DNA of 60,080 bases. Origin: an uncultured Eubacteriales bacterium (GTDB taxonomy: Bacteria; Bacillota; Clostridia; Oscillospirales; Acutalibacteraceae). Shown in pieces: positions 33,917 through 43,443 of the stretch. Numbering within the stretch: the stretch's first letter is position 1; each line of letters begins with the position of its first letter. The translations under genes and the position numbers were made by a program. The notes under the pieces are model-generated. The model did not search any database, was not told where the DNA came from, and saw nothing but the letters and a program-made list of their open reading frames with translations. The stretch lies in contig CAKSHI010000009.1 in assembly GCA_934457115.1 (NCBI GenBank), positions 1-60,080 of the forward strand. The letters are read 5' to 3'.

Positions 33917-34395
33917 AATAACATACTCCTTTTTTCGTCATTATCTTCGTCGTCAATGAGGATAGCACCATCTTCTTTAAATTTAGACATTATAAAATGA
34001 GTTGAGGTCGATATTACTGAATCTAAAGTAGAAAGTTTCCTTGATACGAAGGTTGCTATATCTTTTATGTCTTTTCCTTTTACAACAATGGCTAAATCAA
34101 ATACGCCTGCCATGAGGTAAACGCTATCGACTTCCTCGAATGCACTGATATTTTTAGCGATTTCCTCAAATCCTGTATCCTTTTTAGGTGAAACCTTTAT
34201 TTCTATTATGGCAGAAGTCATTGCATCGGGTATTTTATCCCAATTTATAAGAGTGTGGTATCCTTTTATAATGCCTTTGTTTTCTAAGGATTCTATTTGA
34301 TCAATTATTTCAGATTCCGTTGTACCAAGCATAGTTGCCAACTGCAAAGGAGTTAATCTTGAATTTTTATTTAATACCTCTAATAATTTGTTCAT
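33913..34395 (-). CDS. Lrp/AsnC-family transcriptional regulator
   Basis: The 160-residue protein has an N-terminal helix-turn-helix (LTPLQLATMLGTTESEIIDQIESL) and a C-terminal RAM/AsnC ligand-binding domain (AIIEIKVSPKK, then VYLMAGVFDLAIVVKGKD). Proteins of this family bind amino acids and regulate amino-acid genes. It overlaps the aminotransferase gene by four bases and is the first gene of the lrp-aminotransferase-ispE unit. GGAGG precedes the ATG. Confidence 0.92.
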   Translation of the reverse strand: MNKLLEVLNKNSRLTPLQLATMLGTTESEIIDQIESLENKGIIKGYHTLINWDKIPDAMTSAIIEIKVSPKKDTGFEEIAKNISAFEEVDSVYLMAGVFDLAIVVKGKDIKDIATFVSRKLSTLDSVISTSTHFIMSKFKEDGAILIDDEDNDEKRSMLF

Positions 34396-34454
34396 AAAAG
34401 TAACCTCCGGTTTTTATATTAAAATTAGACTTGATTTTTTTTCTCATAAGGTTT

Positions 34455-34483
34455 ATGATACTACAGCTTGGGATTATTTTCAA
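34455..34483 (-). promoter_or_regulatory. Sigma-A promoter of the lrp-aminotransferase-ispE operon
   Basis: On the minus strand TTGAAA (34478-34483), a 17-base spacer and TATCAT (34455-34460) lie about 60 bases upstream of the lrp start. Confidence 0.65.
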
Positions 34484-34539
34484 ATATCTATTATTAAGGC
34501 TAATTTAAAAAATATTATTGAAATTTTTCTCACAAGATA

Positions 34540-34568
34540 TTGTAAATTTCGTTTTAAGAGTCTATAAT
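34540..34568 (+). promoter_or_regulatory. Sigma-A promoter of the V-type ATPase operon
   Basis: TTGTAA (34540-34545), a 17-base spacer and a perfect TATAAT (34563-34568) lie about 55 bases ahead of the first gene. Confidence 0.65.
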
Positions 34569-34623
34569 ACTTTAATAGCATAATATTTAAAATATAGCTT
34601 AGAATTTTTTTGGGAGGTGTAGC

Positions 34624-34938
34624 GTGGTGAAAGATATGATTTCGGAGATAGTTAATCTTGATCAAAAAGAAAGAGAACTTACTGAAGAAGCTCAAAACAG
34701 GAAAGTGGTTGTTCAGCAGGAGATAGCAGAGTCTAAGAATAAGATTAAAGAGACGTACCTTACTAAGGCTCGCCAAAGAATTAAACAAAATGAAGAAACT
34801 GAAAAAAAAGCGGCAGCCGCTACTTGGGCATCAATCAAAAGGAAACAAACAAGGATATCTAAGAAACTGGACAAATCCTTTGATGAAAAATCCGATGAAT
34901 GGGTAAAGACTATCGTAAATAATGTTATAGGGGAGTGA
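34624..34938 (+). CDS. V-type ATPase subunit H/G (peripheral stalk)
   Basis: The 104-residue protein is almost entirely coiled coil (residues 10-95, rich in K, E, Q and A), as expected for the stalk subunit that pairs with subunit E. Two GTG codons (34624 and 34627) follow GGGAGG at suitable distance. It opens a nine-gene operon (H-C-I-K-F-E-A-B-D) and ends four bases before subunit C. The call rests on position and coiled-coil form. Confidence 0.8.
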   Translation: MVKDMISEIVNLDQKERELTEEAQNRKVVVQQEIAESKNKIKETYLTKARQRIKQNEETEKKAAAATWASIKRKQTRISKKLDKSFDEKSDEWVKTIVNNVIGE

Positions 34939-34942
34939 GTAT

Positions 34943-35995
34943 ATGCCTTCCAGTTATGCTTCAAATGCAGTTTTGTCTAAAGCAAGGGCAATGTATGGAA
35001 ATAGGATTAAGTCCAATGATTATAGGGAGCTCTTAAACTGCAGTAATGTAAGTGAAGTTGCATTGTATTTAAAATATAATACTAATTATGGGGCAATACT
35101 TTCAGATTTAGATGAATCGGATATACATAGAGGGGAATTGGAAAATCTTCTTAGAAAAAGAATTTTTCACGATTTTGCAAAGCTTGGCAGATATGAGCTC
35201 TCAGCCGGTGAAGACCTTGCGCAATATATGATATTAAGAACCGAGATAGAGCAAATTATCCATGCACTTATTCTTCTTATTTCAAACAAGTCGGAAGAGT
35301 ATATATATAATATGCCCACATTTTTTAACAAGCATACGCATGTTGATTTACCTTCTTTTTCTAAAGTGAGAAATTATGATGATTTTTTAGCAGTATTAAA
35401 GGGTTCGCCTTACTATAAAATTTTAAAACAGTTTAAACCCGAAGATTCCAAGAAAATTGATCTAAATAAAATAGAGAATGCACTTTACACTTATATGTAC
35501 GATCAAATATTCAATATAGTAAAAAGCTATAAGAATAAGTCGATCGAAAAAGAGTTAAGTGAAATGTTTAACTTGTTTGTTGACCTTCATAATTTTGTCA
35601 GAGTTTTAAGGTTAAAAAAGTATTATAAGGCTTCGCCTGCAATGATTAAACAATCCATTTTGCCTTTTGGCCTTTTTAGAAAAAAGCATATACAAGGTTT
35701 TATAGATGCTCAAACAGCAGATGAAGTTATTAAGGTAATAAAGACCACATGGCTCGGAGGAAAACTCCGAAACATAAAATATAATTATGCGGATGATGTA
35801 CCGGAAATAATGAAATATAGAAAAAGCAGGCATAACATAAGATTTTCTATTAATCCGCCTGTTGTGATGCTTTCATATATTTTCTTGACTGAAATTGAAC
35901 TTTCTAATATTATAAATATAATAGAGGGAGTTCGATATGGATTATCCGCCGAAGAGATAAGAGAACTTCTTATTTACAGTGAAGATTATGATTGA
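34943..35995 (+). CDS. ntpC: V-type ATPase subunit C
   Basis: Subunit C (d in eukaryotic naming) links the rotor shaft to the membrane ring. The 350-residue, mostly helical protein starts SYASNAVLSKARAMYGNRIKS and has the family's repeated helical bundles, including LHNFVRVLRLKKYYK near residue 215. The length is normal. It comes second in the operon, ahead of subunit I, instead of between E and F as in Thermus or Enterococcus. Confidence 0.88.
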   Translation: MPSSYASNAVLSKARAMYGNRIKSNDYRELLNCSNVSEVALYLKYNTNYGAILSDLDESDIHRGELENLLRKRIFHDFAKLGRYELSAGEDLAQYMILRTEIEQIIHALILLISNKSEEYIYNMPTFFNKHTHVDLPSFSKVRNYDDFLAVLKGSPYYKILKQFKPEDSKKIDLNKIENALYTYMYDQIFNIVKSYKNKSIEKELSEMFNLFVDLHNFVRVLRLKKYYKASPAMIKQSILPFGLFRKKHIQGFIDAQTADEVIKVIKTTWLGGKLRNIKYNYADDVPEIMKYRKSRHNIRFSINPPVVMLSYIFLTEIELSNIINIIEGVRYGLSAEEIRELLIYSEDYD

Positions 35996-36026
35996 TATTA
36001 GTTTTTGTTGAAAGGAGGGCGATACG

Positions 36027-37967
36027 ATGGCTGTTTCATCAGTTAAAATAGCGAGTATAATAGGAATGAAATCCGATCTGGACAAAGTTATAAAAGTTTG
36101 CGGCGAATCCGGGATTTTTCATCCGGACAATGCATTAAAATTTTATGACAATACAGATGGATTCGAGTCTATTGCAGAAAAAAAGCCTTATTCAGCTTTT
36201 TTGCAAACGCTTAGAGAATGTTTGGAATCTTCTAATAAACCGATAAAATTAGTGGATGTAAGCAAATTTAATGTTACTGAAAAGGAAATTAAGCAATACA
36301 TAGACTATCTTTCCGAAAAACTTGGAGTGTTTCTTCAGGCAAAAAAGGAACTTACAGACAAGATAGATACATATCGAAAGACTATTAATGAGATAAGTCA
36401 TTTTTTGGGTTTATCGCTAGACCTTGAAAAAGTATTTTCTTGTAAGTATGTAAAACCGCATTTTGGATCTATTCCTAAAGACAGTTATGAAAAGATTTGT
36501 TCTTATGATGAAAATCCTTATGTTTTGTTTTTTCCATGTACAAGCGATGATTTATATTATTGGGGTGTGTATTTTGCTCCTTTAGACAGCGATAGGGAAA
36601 TATGCGATATATTTTCGAGTTTTTATTTTAAAGAAGTTACCCTTAATATAAAAGACAGTACACCCGAAGCTTACGTTGCAAAATTAAATGGATTGATAGA
36701 AGAAAATTTAAAACTTCTAGATGTAGTAAACAATAAAATAGAGGCATTTTGGAAGGTCCAATATAATCAATGTATTAGATTTTATTCAAAAATCGATGAG
36801 CTAAATACATACTTCAGTATTAAGCAATATGTGTTTTCATATAATAATAGCTTTATACTTCTGGGTTGGATACCGGCTGAAAAGGAATATGAGTTTACTG
36901 ATAAACTTGATAGTTTGAATTCAATAGAATATTCAATAGAAGACGCAAGAGAGGGACTTAAATTTTCTCCTCCCGTAAGGCTTAGAAATAAAAAGTTATT
37001 CAAACCTTTTGAACTTTTTATTGATATGTATGGACTTCCATGTTATGATGAAGTAGATCCAACAGTCTTTGTTGCCATTATATATACCTTGCTTTATGGA
37101 ATAATGTTTGGTGACTTTGGTCAAGGGTTGGTCTTAGCCTTAGGGGGATTTTTAGCTTGGAAATTTAAGAAAATGAAACTTGGCAAAATTTTGATACCAT
37201 GCGGTATATCTTCTGCGATATTCGGCCTGATTTTCGGGTCCGCTTTTGGATTTGAACACGCATTGGATCCATTTTACAATAAAGTATTTGGCCTTAAGGA
37301 AAAACCTATTGATGTTATGGAATCTCATATGACGACCAATATTATATATTCAGCGGTTGGAATAGGTATAGTGCTTATATTAGTTGCCATGCTGATGAAT
37401 ATATATTCATCGCTTAAGCGGAAGAATTTTGGAAGGGCAATTTTTGGTCCAAACGGTATAGCCGGATTTATCTTGTATGGGTCCGCAATGTTTGGTATGG
37501 TTTCGACCTTAGCTCTTAAAATGAATATTGTAAATGGATTTTATATTGTATTTTTAATTGTTGTGCCGCTTATCTCGATAATGTTTAATGAAGTTTTAGG
37601 TAAGTTGGTTGCAAAAGACCCTAATTGGAAACCGGAAAATCCGGGAGAATATATAATTCAAAATGTATTTGAGCTTTTTGAAACTGTTTTGAGCTATATT
37701 ACAAATACAATGTCATTCTTGAGAGTAGGAGTTTTTATATTGGTTCATGCAGGAATGATGATGGTTGTATTTATATTAGCAGAGATGTTTAGTGGCGCAG
37801 GATATGTTTTGATTGTAATTGTAGGAAATATCTTTGTTATGTGTTTGGAAGGACTTTTAGTAGGAATTCAAGTGTTAAGACTTAATTTTTACGAGATGTT
37901 CAGCAGATTCTTTGATGGAGACGGAAGAGCTTTTGAACCCGTACTATCAAGATCAAGTTCAAATTAA
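36027..37967 (+). CDS. ntpI: V-type ATPase subunit I (a-type stator)
   Basis: Subunit I holds the ion half-channels and anchors the peripheral stalks. The 646-residue protein has a soluble N-terminal half (to about 330) and seven to eight C-terminal membrane helices, with FGDFGQGLVLALGG near residue 365 and the essential arginine in SFLRVGVFILVHAG at about 566. AAAGGAGGG precedes the ATG. Confidence 0.95.
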   Translation: MAVSSVKIASIIGMKSDLDKVIKVCGESGIFHPDNALKFYDNTDGFESIAEKKPYSAFLQTLRECLESSNKPIKLVDVSKFNVTEKEIKQYIDYLSEKLGVFLQAKKELTDKIDTYRKTINEISHFLGLSLDLEKVFSCKYVKPHFGSIPKDSYEKICSYDENPYVLFFPCTSDDLYYWGVYFAPLDSDREICDIFSSFYFKEVTLNIKDSTPEAYVAKLNGLIEENLKLLDVVNNKIEAFWKVQYNQCIRFYSKIDELNTYFSIKQYVFSYNNSFILLGWIPAEKEYEFTDKLDSLNSIEYSIEDAREGLKFSPPVRLRNKKLFKPFELFIDMYGLPCYDEVDPTVFVAIIYTLLYGIMFGDFGQGLVLALGGFLAWKFKKMKLGKILIPCGISSAIFGLIFGSAFGFEHALDPFYNKVFGLKEKPIDVMESHMTTNIIYSAVGIGIVLILVAMLMNIYSSLKRKNFGRAIFGPNGIAGFILYGSAMFGMVSTLALKMNIVNGFYIVFLIVVPLISIMFNEVLGKLVAKDPNWKPENPGEYIIQNVFELFETVLSYITNTMSFLRVGVFILVHAGMMMVVFILAEMFSGAGYVLIVIVGNIFVMCLEGLLVGIQVLRLNFYEMFSRFFDGDGRAFEPVLSRSSSN

Positions 37968-38029
37968 ACCGTATTACGGTTTGAATTATAAATAATAAAA
38001 TTAATTATATTTTTGGAGGAATTTATATT

Positions 38030-38485
38030 ATGAAATATGTTTTTATGATTATCCCGGCTTTATTTTTAATCGCATCAGTTTTATTGACAATGAGGGCTGT
38101 TAAGAAAGGTGCAAAAGCTAAAAATGCTTTAAAAGCACAAATTTTGTCGTTTTTATGTGTATGTGTTATTTGCGTTGCAGCTCCAATGATTGCTTCTGCT
38201 GCTTCTGACAACAATGCAAATACAGAAACTGCTACAACTTCAGCAACTGCACAAGCTCCGGAACAAGGCATAGGATTTGGTCTTGGACTTTTAGCTGCAG
38301 GTATTGTTACAAGTTGTTCATGTATTGCAGGTGGTCGTGCTGTAGCATCAGCTGCTCCTGCAGCGATTGCAGCTTCATCTGAAAATCCTAAGTTATTTAC
38401 TAAATCACTTATCCTTGTTGCATTGTGCGAAGGTCTTCCTCTTTATGGTGTTTTAATCAGTATATTTATTCTTGCAAAAGTTTAA
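38030..38485 (+). CDS. ntpK: V-type ATPase subunit K (ion-carrying ring)
   Basis: The ring subunit carries H+ or Na+ on a conserved glutamate, here E134 in LVALCEGLPLYGVLIS. The 151-residue protein has an N-terminal pair of hydrophobic segments (about 4-22 and 37-57) without an acidic residue, then an alanine/threonine/glutamine-rich stretch (58-80), and then a normal glycine-rich hairpin (80-150). This layout is longer than an 80-residue c subunit and recalls K subunits of other gut Clostridia. Which ion is carried cannot be decided by eye. Confidence 0.92.
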   Translation: MKYVFMIIPALFLIASVLLTMRAVKKGAKAKNALKAQILSFLCVCVICVAAPMIASAASDNNANTETATTSATAQAPEQGIGFGLGLLAAGIVTSCSCIAGGRAVASAAPAAIAASSENPKLFTKSLILVALCEGLPLYGVLISIFILAKV

Positions 38486-38499
38486 TAAGAGGTGTTTTT

Positions 38500-38808
38500 A
38501 TGCGCTTTCATTTAATAAGTGACAATGTTGATACTTTAGTTGGTATGAGGCTTGCGGGAATAGATGGTGTTGTTGTACATGGGGAAGAGGAGACAACCAA
38601 GGCTCTAAAAGAAGCTATGGAAATGGAAGATGTCGCTGTTGTATTAATGACGGAGATTCTTGTAAACTCATGTCCTGACCTTGTATATGATTTGAAGCTT
38701 AATAGGCAGCGCCCATTGATAGTTGAAATCCCGGATCGTCATGGAAATGGACGTGCAAAAGATTCTATAACTAGATATGTGCGTGAAGCAATAGGTGTTA
38801 AAATTTAA
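38500..38808 (+). CDS. ntpG: V-type ATPase subunit F
   Basis: Subunit F is a small central-shaft protein. The 102-residue product has the family start LISDNVDTLVGMRLAGIDGV, VAVVLMTEIL and a C-terminal PLIVEIPDRHG. The open frame runs back into ntpK to 38425, but AAGAGGTG lies just before the ATG at 38500. Confidence 0.9.
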   Translation: MRFHLISDNVDTLVGMRLAGIDGVVVHGEEETTKALKEAMEMEDVAVVLMTEILVNSCPDLVYDLKLNRQRPLIVEIPDRHGNGRAKDSITRYVREAIGVKI

Positions 38809-38825
38809 AAATAGGAGGTGCATCT

Positions 38826-39425
38826 ATGCCTAATAATCAGGAAAAAGCAAGTAACTTTCTTAAAGCAATCAATAAATATGCCGATGAACAAAGAAAAGAG
38901 ATCCAAAAAGAAGTAGAGGATTTTAAAAGAGAAGAACTTGAAAAGGCTGAGGCTGAAGTTTTAAATGATGCATTTCAGTTGATACAATCAGAGATGGCTG
39001 AGATGAAAAGTAGAATTTCAAGCGATTTATCTAAAAAAGAGATGGATGGTAAGAAAGTTCTTTTTGAAAAAAGAAAAGCTATCACAAACGAAGTCTTTAA
39101 AAGGGCTAAGGATGAGCTTTTGAAATTTTCTGCTTCAGAAGAGTACCCGAAACTTCTTGAAAGTTATACTAAGTTGATTTCTTCGACTCTTACACAACCG
39201 GGTACTGTCTTATACATAAGGAAAGAAGACCTTAAATTTAAGGACTTGATTATAAAGGCCTTTGGCAGAAAAGATTGCAAGGTTGATGTTACAGAGGATA
39301 TAGTAATCGGTGGAATATACGGTTATAATTCAGAAATGGGTATTGTGGCAGATGAATCTTTAGATTCTAAACTGGAAGAACAACATCAATGGTTTTCGGA
39401 AAATTCCGGTTTAAAGCTTGTATAG
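38826..39425 (+). CDS. ntpE: V-type ATPase subunit E (peripheral stalk)
   Basis: The 199-residue protein has a long charged N-terminal coiled coil (about 5-85, dense in E and K) and an alpha/beta C-terminal domain ending in IVIGGIYGYNSEMGIVADESLDSKLEE, which matches subunit E. It pairs with subunit H/G to brace the catalytic head. GGAGGTG precedes the ATG. Confidence 0.88.
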   Translation: MPNNQEKASNFLKAINKYADEQRKEIQKEVEDFKREELEKAEAEVLNDAFQLIQSEMAEMKSRISSDLSKKEMDGKKVLFEKRKAITNEVFKRAKDELLKFSASEEYPKLLESYTKLISSTLTQPGTVLYIRKEDLKFKDLIIKAFGRKDCKVDVTEDIVIGGIYGYNSEMGIVADESLDSKLEEQHQWFSENSGLKLV

Positions 39426-39467
39426 CTATATTAAGAATCCATTTTGTTTATTGGAGTTGAAAATTTG

Positions 39468-41228
39468 ATGGAAAATCAGAATACTATATATGGCATAAAC
39501 GGTCCGGTCGTCACAGTAAAAAATACTCGTTCTTTTTCTATGATGGAGATGGTTTATGTCGGAGAATCAAGGCTTGTTGGTGAAGTTATCGGTATTACTG
39601 ATAAAATAACAACAATCCAGGTCTATGAAGAAACTACAGGACTAAAACCCGGAGAAAAAATATATGGTACAGGTGGGCCTATGTGTGTTACCCTAGGCCC
39701 GGGAATACTAGATAATATTTTTGATGGTATAGAACGTCCGTTAAAAGCAATAGAAAAAAAATCAGGTGCGTTTATATCAAGGGGATCTTCAGTTCCTTCT
39801 CTTGATACAAAAAAATTGTGGGAAGTCACTATTGATGTAAAAGTAGGGGATACTTTAAATCCGGGTGATATTTATGCACATTGTCCCGAAACTACTATTA
39901 TCACTCATAAGGTAATGGTTCCACCAAATCTTTCGGGTGAAGTTACAAAAGTTTCTAAAAACGGAAAATATAAAGTAGATGACGTTATAGTTGAAATAAA
40001 GGATTCTAAGGGAATAAAACACGGTCTTTCCTTGTGCCAAAAATGGCCGATTAGAACCCCCAGACCTGTCAACAATCGTTTACCTGCTACTGTTCCGCTT
40101 ATTACGGGTCAGCGTGTAATTGATACACTATTCCCTGTTTCAAAAGGCGGTACAGCAGCTATTCCGGGTGGATTTGGTACAGGTAAGACTATGACTCAGC
40201 ATCAATTGGCTAAGTGGTGCGATGCCGATATAATAGTTTACGTTGGCTGCGGTGAACGTGGTAACGAAATGAGCCAGGTACTTGACGAATTTACAGAACT
40301 TATAGATCCAAAATCCGGCAGACCGATGACGGATAGAACAGTGCTTATAGCAAATACTTCCAATATGCCGGTTGCTGCGAGAGAGGCTTCTATATATACA
40401 GGAATAACATTGGCTGAATATTATAGAGACATGGGTTATGATGTTGCTATAATGGCTGATTCAACATCACGTTGGGCAGAGGCTCTTAGAGAGATTTCAG
40501 GAAGACTTGAAGAAATGCCCGCAGAAGAGGGATTCCCTGCTTACTTGCCATCAAGACTTTCTGAATTTTACGAAAGAGCAGGAAGAGTGGAAACTTTAAG
40601 TAATAATGAAGGATCTGTCACTATTATAGGTGCAGTTTCTCCTCAAGGCTCGGACTTTTCTGAACCTGTTACTCAAAATACAAAACGTTTTACTCGTTGT
40701 TTCTGGGCTTTGGATAAGTCTTTGGCTTATTCCAGGCATTACCCTGCGATTAACTGGATGACAAGTTATAGTGAGTATTACACAGACCTAGACAAATGGT
40801 ATACTGAAAATGTTGGTAAATCATTTGTGAAGTATAGAAAAAAAATAAGTGCTATATTGCATGAAGAAAACCAGCTTATGGAGATTGTTAAGCTTATAGG
40901 TTCTGACGTTTTACCGGATGACCAAAAGTTGATTATAGAAATAGCTAAGGTTATTAGGGTAGGTTTTTTACAACAAAACGCCTTCCATGCTGATGATACA
41001 TTTGTACCCCTAAAAAAGCAAATGCTTATGATGAAGGTTATTTTACACCTTTACAATAAGTCAAAGCAATTGATTTCTGCCGCAATTCCTATTTCGAGGA
41101 TTATAGAGCTTGGTCTATTTGAAAAATTAATTAAGATTAAGTATTCTATTCCGAACGATAAACCAGAGATGTTTAAGGAATATATAGCAGATATTGATGA
41201 TGCATTTGCATCTCTATTAAAAGTATAA
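39468..41228 (+). CDS. ntpA: V-type ATPase catalytic subunit A
   Basis: Subunit A hydrolyses or makes ATP. The roughly 586-residue protein has the P-loop GGFGTGKT (about residues 234-241), the long non-homologous insert (about 90-200), Walker B-type VAIMADSTSRWAEALREISG and the SEFYERAGR segment. The open frame extends to a TTG at 39444, but GGAG lies inside that extension, so the ATG at 39468 is preferred. Confidence 0.97.
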   Translation: MENQNTIYGINGPVVTVKNTRSFSMMEMVYVGESRLVGEVIGITDKITTIQVYEETTGLKPGEKIYGTGGPMCVTLGPGILDNIFDGIERPLKAIEKKSGAFISRGSSVPSLDTKKLWEVTIDVKVGDTLNPGDIYAHCPETTIITHKVMVPPNLSGEVTKVSKNGKYKVDDVIVEIKDSKGIKHGLSLCQKWPIRTPRPVNNRLPATVPLITGQRVIDTLFPVSKGGTAAIPGGFGTGKTMTQHQLAKWCDADIIVYVGCGERGNEMSQVLDEFTELIDPKSGRPMTDRTVLIANTSNMPVAAREASIYTGITLAEYYRDMGYDVAIMADSTSRWAEALREISGRLEEMPAEEGFPAYLPSRLSEFYERAGRVETLSNNEGSVTIIGAVSPQGSDFSEPVTQNTKRFTRCFWALDKSLAYSRHYPAINWMTSYSEYYTDLDKWYTENVGKSFVKYRKKISAILHEENQLMEIVKLIGSDVLPDDQKLIIEIAKVIRVGFLQQNAFHADDTFVPLKKQMLMMKVILHLYNKSKQLISAAIPISRIIELGLFEKLIKIKYSIPNDKPEMFKEYIADIDDAFASLLKV

Positions 41229-41252
41229 TTACATTGTTAGGAGTGTACAAAT

Positions 41253-42704
41253 ATGATTCTAGATTATATTGGAGTAAAAGAAATAAATGGATCGTTAATT
41301 GTCCTTGACGGTGTAAAAAATGCTTCTTTTGAGGAAATTGTAAATATCCGTTTAGACAACGGTACTATACGCCAAGGAAGGATAGTTCAAATAGAAGGGG
41401 AAAGGGTTGTAGTTCAAGTTTTTGAGGGAACCAAGAATATTTCCTTGGGAAATACGAGAACAAGGCTTACGGCTCATCCGATGGAGATGCCGCTTTCTCC
41501 TGAAATACTTGGACGTGTATTTGATGGGGCAGGTAGACCTATAGATGGTTTAGGTGAGATATTCCCAGAAAAAAAGATGAATATTAACGGTACACCTATT
41601 AATCCTGTTTCGAGAGTCTATCCAAAGAACTACATAAATACAGGTATTTCGACAATCGATACATTGATGACACTTATAAGAGGTCAAAAATTGCCTATAT
41701 TCTCGGGATCGGGTATGAGACACAACGAGCTTGCAGTACAAATAGCACGTCAATCTAAGATTTCGGGCGCAGATGAGGATAATTTTGCTATAGTTTTTGC
41801 CGCTATGGGCGTTAAGAATGATGTTGCTGACTATTTTAAGCGCAGTTTTGAAGAGTCCGGAGTATTGCAAAAGGTTGTCATGTTCTTAAACTTGTCAAAC
41901 GATCCTGTTATCGAAAGAACGCTTACACCTAGATGTGCCTTGACAGTTGCCGAGTATTTAGCATTTGAGCTTGATATGCATATTCTTGTTATAATGACTG
42001 ATATGACTTCATATGCAGAGGCATTGCGTGAATTCAGCTCGTCAAAGGGCGAAATTCCTGGAAGAAAAGGATATCCGGGATATTTATATTCCGATCTTGC
42101 GTCAATTTACGAAAGAGCCGGAATGATTAAAGGCAAAAAAGGGTCAGTTACCCAACTTCCAATACTTACTATGCCAAATGATGATATAACCCATCCGGTA
42201 CCGGATCTTACGGGTTATATAACTGAAGGCCAAATAGTTTTGGATAGAGAACTTGAGGGTAAAGGTTTATATCCGCCCGTATCAGTCCTTCCTTCATTGT
42301 CACGTTTGATGAAAGACGGTATAGGAGAAGGCTATACAAGAGAAGACCATGCTGCGGTTTCAAATCAACTTTTTGCATCATATGCAAAGGTTATGGAAGC
42401 TAGGTCATTAGCTTCTGTCATAGGTGAAGAAGAACTTTCTCCTATTGATAAAAAGTACATGGAATTTGGTAAACTTTTTGAATCTAAATTCGTTAACCAA
42501 GGTTTTACTGAGAATAGGTCAATAGAAACCAGCTTGGATTTGGGTTGGAAACTTTTATCAACTCTTCCAAAAGAGGAACTCGATAGAATCGACAGCAAAA
42601 CGCTTGACGAACATTATATAGAGACTAAAGACGGCGAAAATCTTTTTGAAATCGATATAGAAGATGAAGACGATAACTCAGAAGAAGACAATTCTGATGA
42701 ATAA
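41253..42704 (+). CDS. ntpB: V-type ATPase regulatory subunit B
   Basis: The 483-residue non-catalytic subunit resembles A but lacks a working P-loop; IFSGSGMRHNELAVQIARQ stands in its place (about residues 148-166). LVIMTDMTSYAEALREFSS and the YLYSDLASIYERAG segment are typical. The C terminus has an acidic tail (EDEDDNSEEDNSDE), longer than in most homologues. AGGAGTG precedes the ATG. Confidence 0.97.
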   Translation: MILDYIGVKEINGSLIVLDGVKNASFEEIVNIRLDNGTIRQGRIVQIEGERVVVQVFEGTKNISLGNTRTRLTAHPMEMPLSPEILGRVFDGAGRPIDGLGEIFPEKKMNINGTPINPVSRVYPKNYINTGISTIDTLMTLIRGQKLPIFSGSGMRHNELAVQIARQSKISGADEDNFAIVFAAMGVKNDVADYFKRSFEESGVLQKVVMFLNLSNDPVIERTLTPRCALTVAEYLAFELDMHILVIMTDMTSYAEALREFSSSKGEIPGRKGYPGYLYSDLASIYERAGMIKGKKGSVTQLPILTMPNDDITHPVPDLTGYITEGQIVLDRELEGKGLYPPVSVLPSLSRLMKDGIGEGYTREDHAAVSNQLFASYAKVMEARSLASVIGEEELSPIDKKYMEFGKLFESKFVNQGFTENRSIETSLDLGWKLLSTLPKEELDRIDSKTLDEHYIETKDGENLFEIDIEDEDDNSEEDNSDE

Positions 42705-42733
42705 TTTTAAGTTAGCAAAAGGGGTGAATGGAA

Positions 42734-43348
42734 TTGGCAATACAAGCAGTACCAACTAAAGGAAACTTAATTGCGACAAAAAGATCCTTAGAACTTGCAA
42801 GGGTTGGATTTGAGCTTTTAGATCGAAAAAGGAATATTTTAGTAAGGGAAATCATGACATTGATTGACCGTGCTACTGAAATACAAGGTCAAATAGATTC
42901 AACTTACAGCAAGGCATATTTGGCCCTTCAAAGAGCTAACATAGATTTGGGAATTGTAGGAGAAATGTCTTATACTGTGCCGCTTGAAACGAGTTTGAAG
43001 TTGTCTTACAGAAGTGTTATGGGTGTTGAGATACCAATAGTTTCTATAAATGAAACGGATACTCCTATTACCCCTTTTGGACTATACTCTTCAAATTCTA
43101 TGCTTGACGAAGCCTACCTTTGTTTTATAGAAGTTAAGAAGCTCACTACCAAACTTGCTGAAATTGAAAACAGTGTTTATAGATTGGCAGATTCAATAAA
43201 GAAAACTCAAAAGAGAGCCAACGCTTTAAAGAATATAATGATCCCTAAATTTGAGCAAACAGTTAAATTTATTACTGATGCGCTTGAAGAAAAAGATAGG
43301 GAAGAATTTTCAAGGCTCAAGGTTATTAAAAATACTAAGAATAAATAA
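42734..43348 (+). CDS. ntpD: V-type ATPase subunit D (central shaft)
   Basis: Subunit D is the coiled-coil rotor shaft. The roughly 204-residue protein has long N- and C-terminal helices (LIATKRSLELARVGFELLDRKR, and QKRANALKNIMIPKFEQTVKFI), as in the family. An ATG at 42728 lies one base from GGGGTG, so the TTG at 42734, seven bases away, is the likelier start. It is the last operon gene before a terminator. Confidence 0.92.
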   Translation: MAIQAVPTKGNLIATKRSLELARVGFELLDRKRNILVREIMTLIDRATEIQGQIDSTYSKAYLALQRANIDLGIVGEMSYTVPLETSLKLSYRSVMGVEIPIVSINETDTPITPFGLYSSNSMLDEAYLCFIEVKKLTTKLAEIENSVYRLADSIKKTQKRANALKNIMIPKFEQTVKFITDALEEKDREEFSRLKVIKNTKNK

Positions 43349-43357
43349 GTTATTAAA

Positions 43358-43388
43358 AGGGTTGCACAAAAAAGTGCAGCTCTTTTTA
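43358..43388 (+). terminator. Terminator of the V-type ATPase operon
   Basis: AGGGTTGCAC (43358-43367) pairs with GTGCAGCTCT (43374-43383) with two G-T wobbles, followed by TTTTT. Confidence 0.8.
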
Positions 43389-43443
43389 TGTAGATATTTA
43401 GTCATTATTGAGCTAGTAAAGGTATACGTTGGTATATAAAAAT

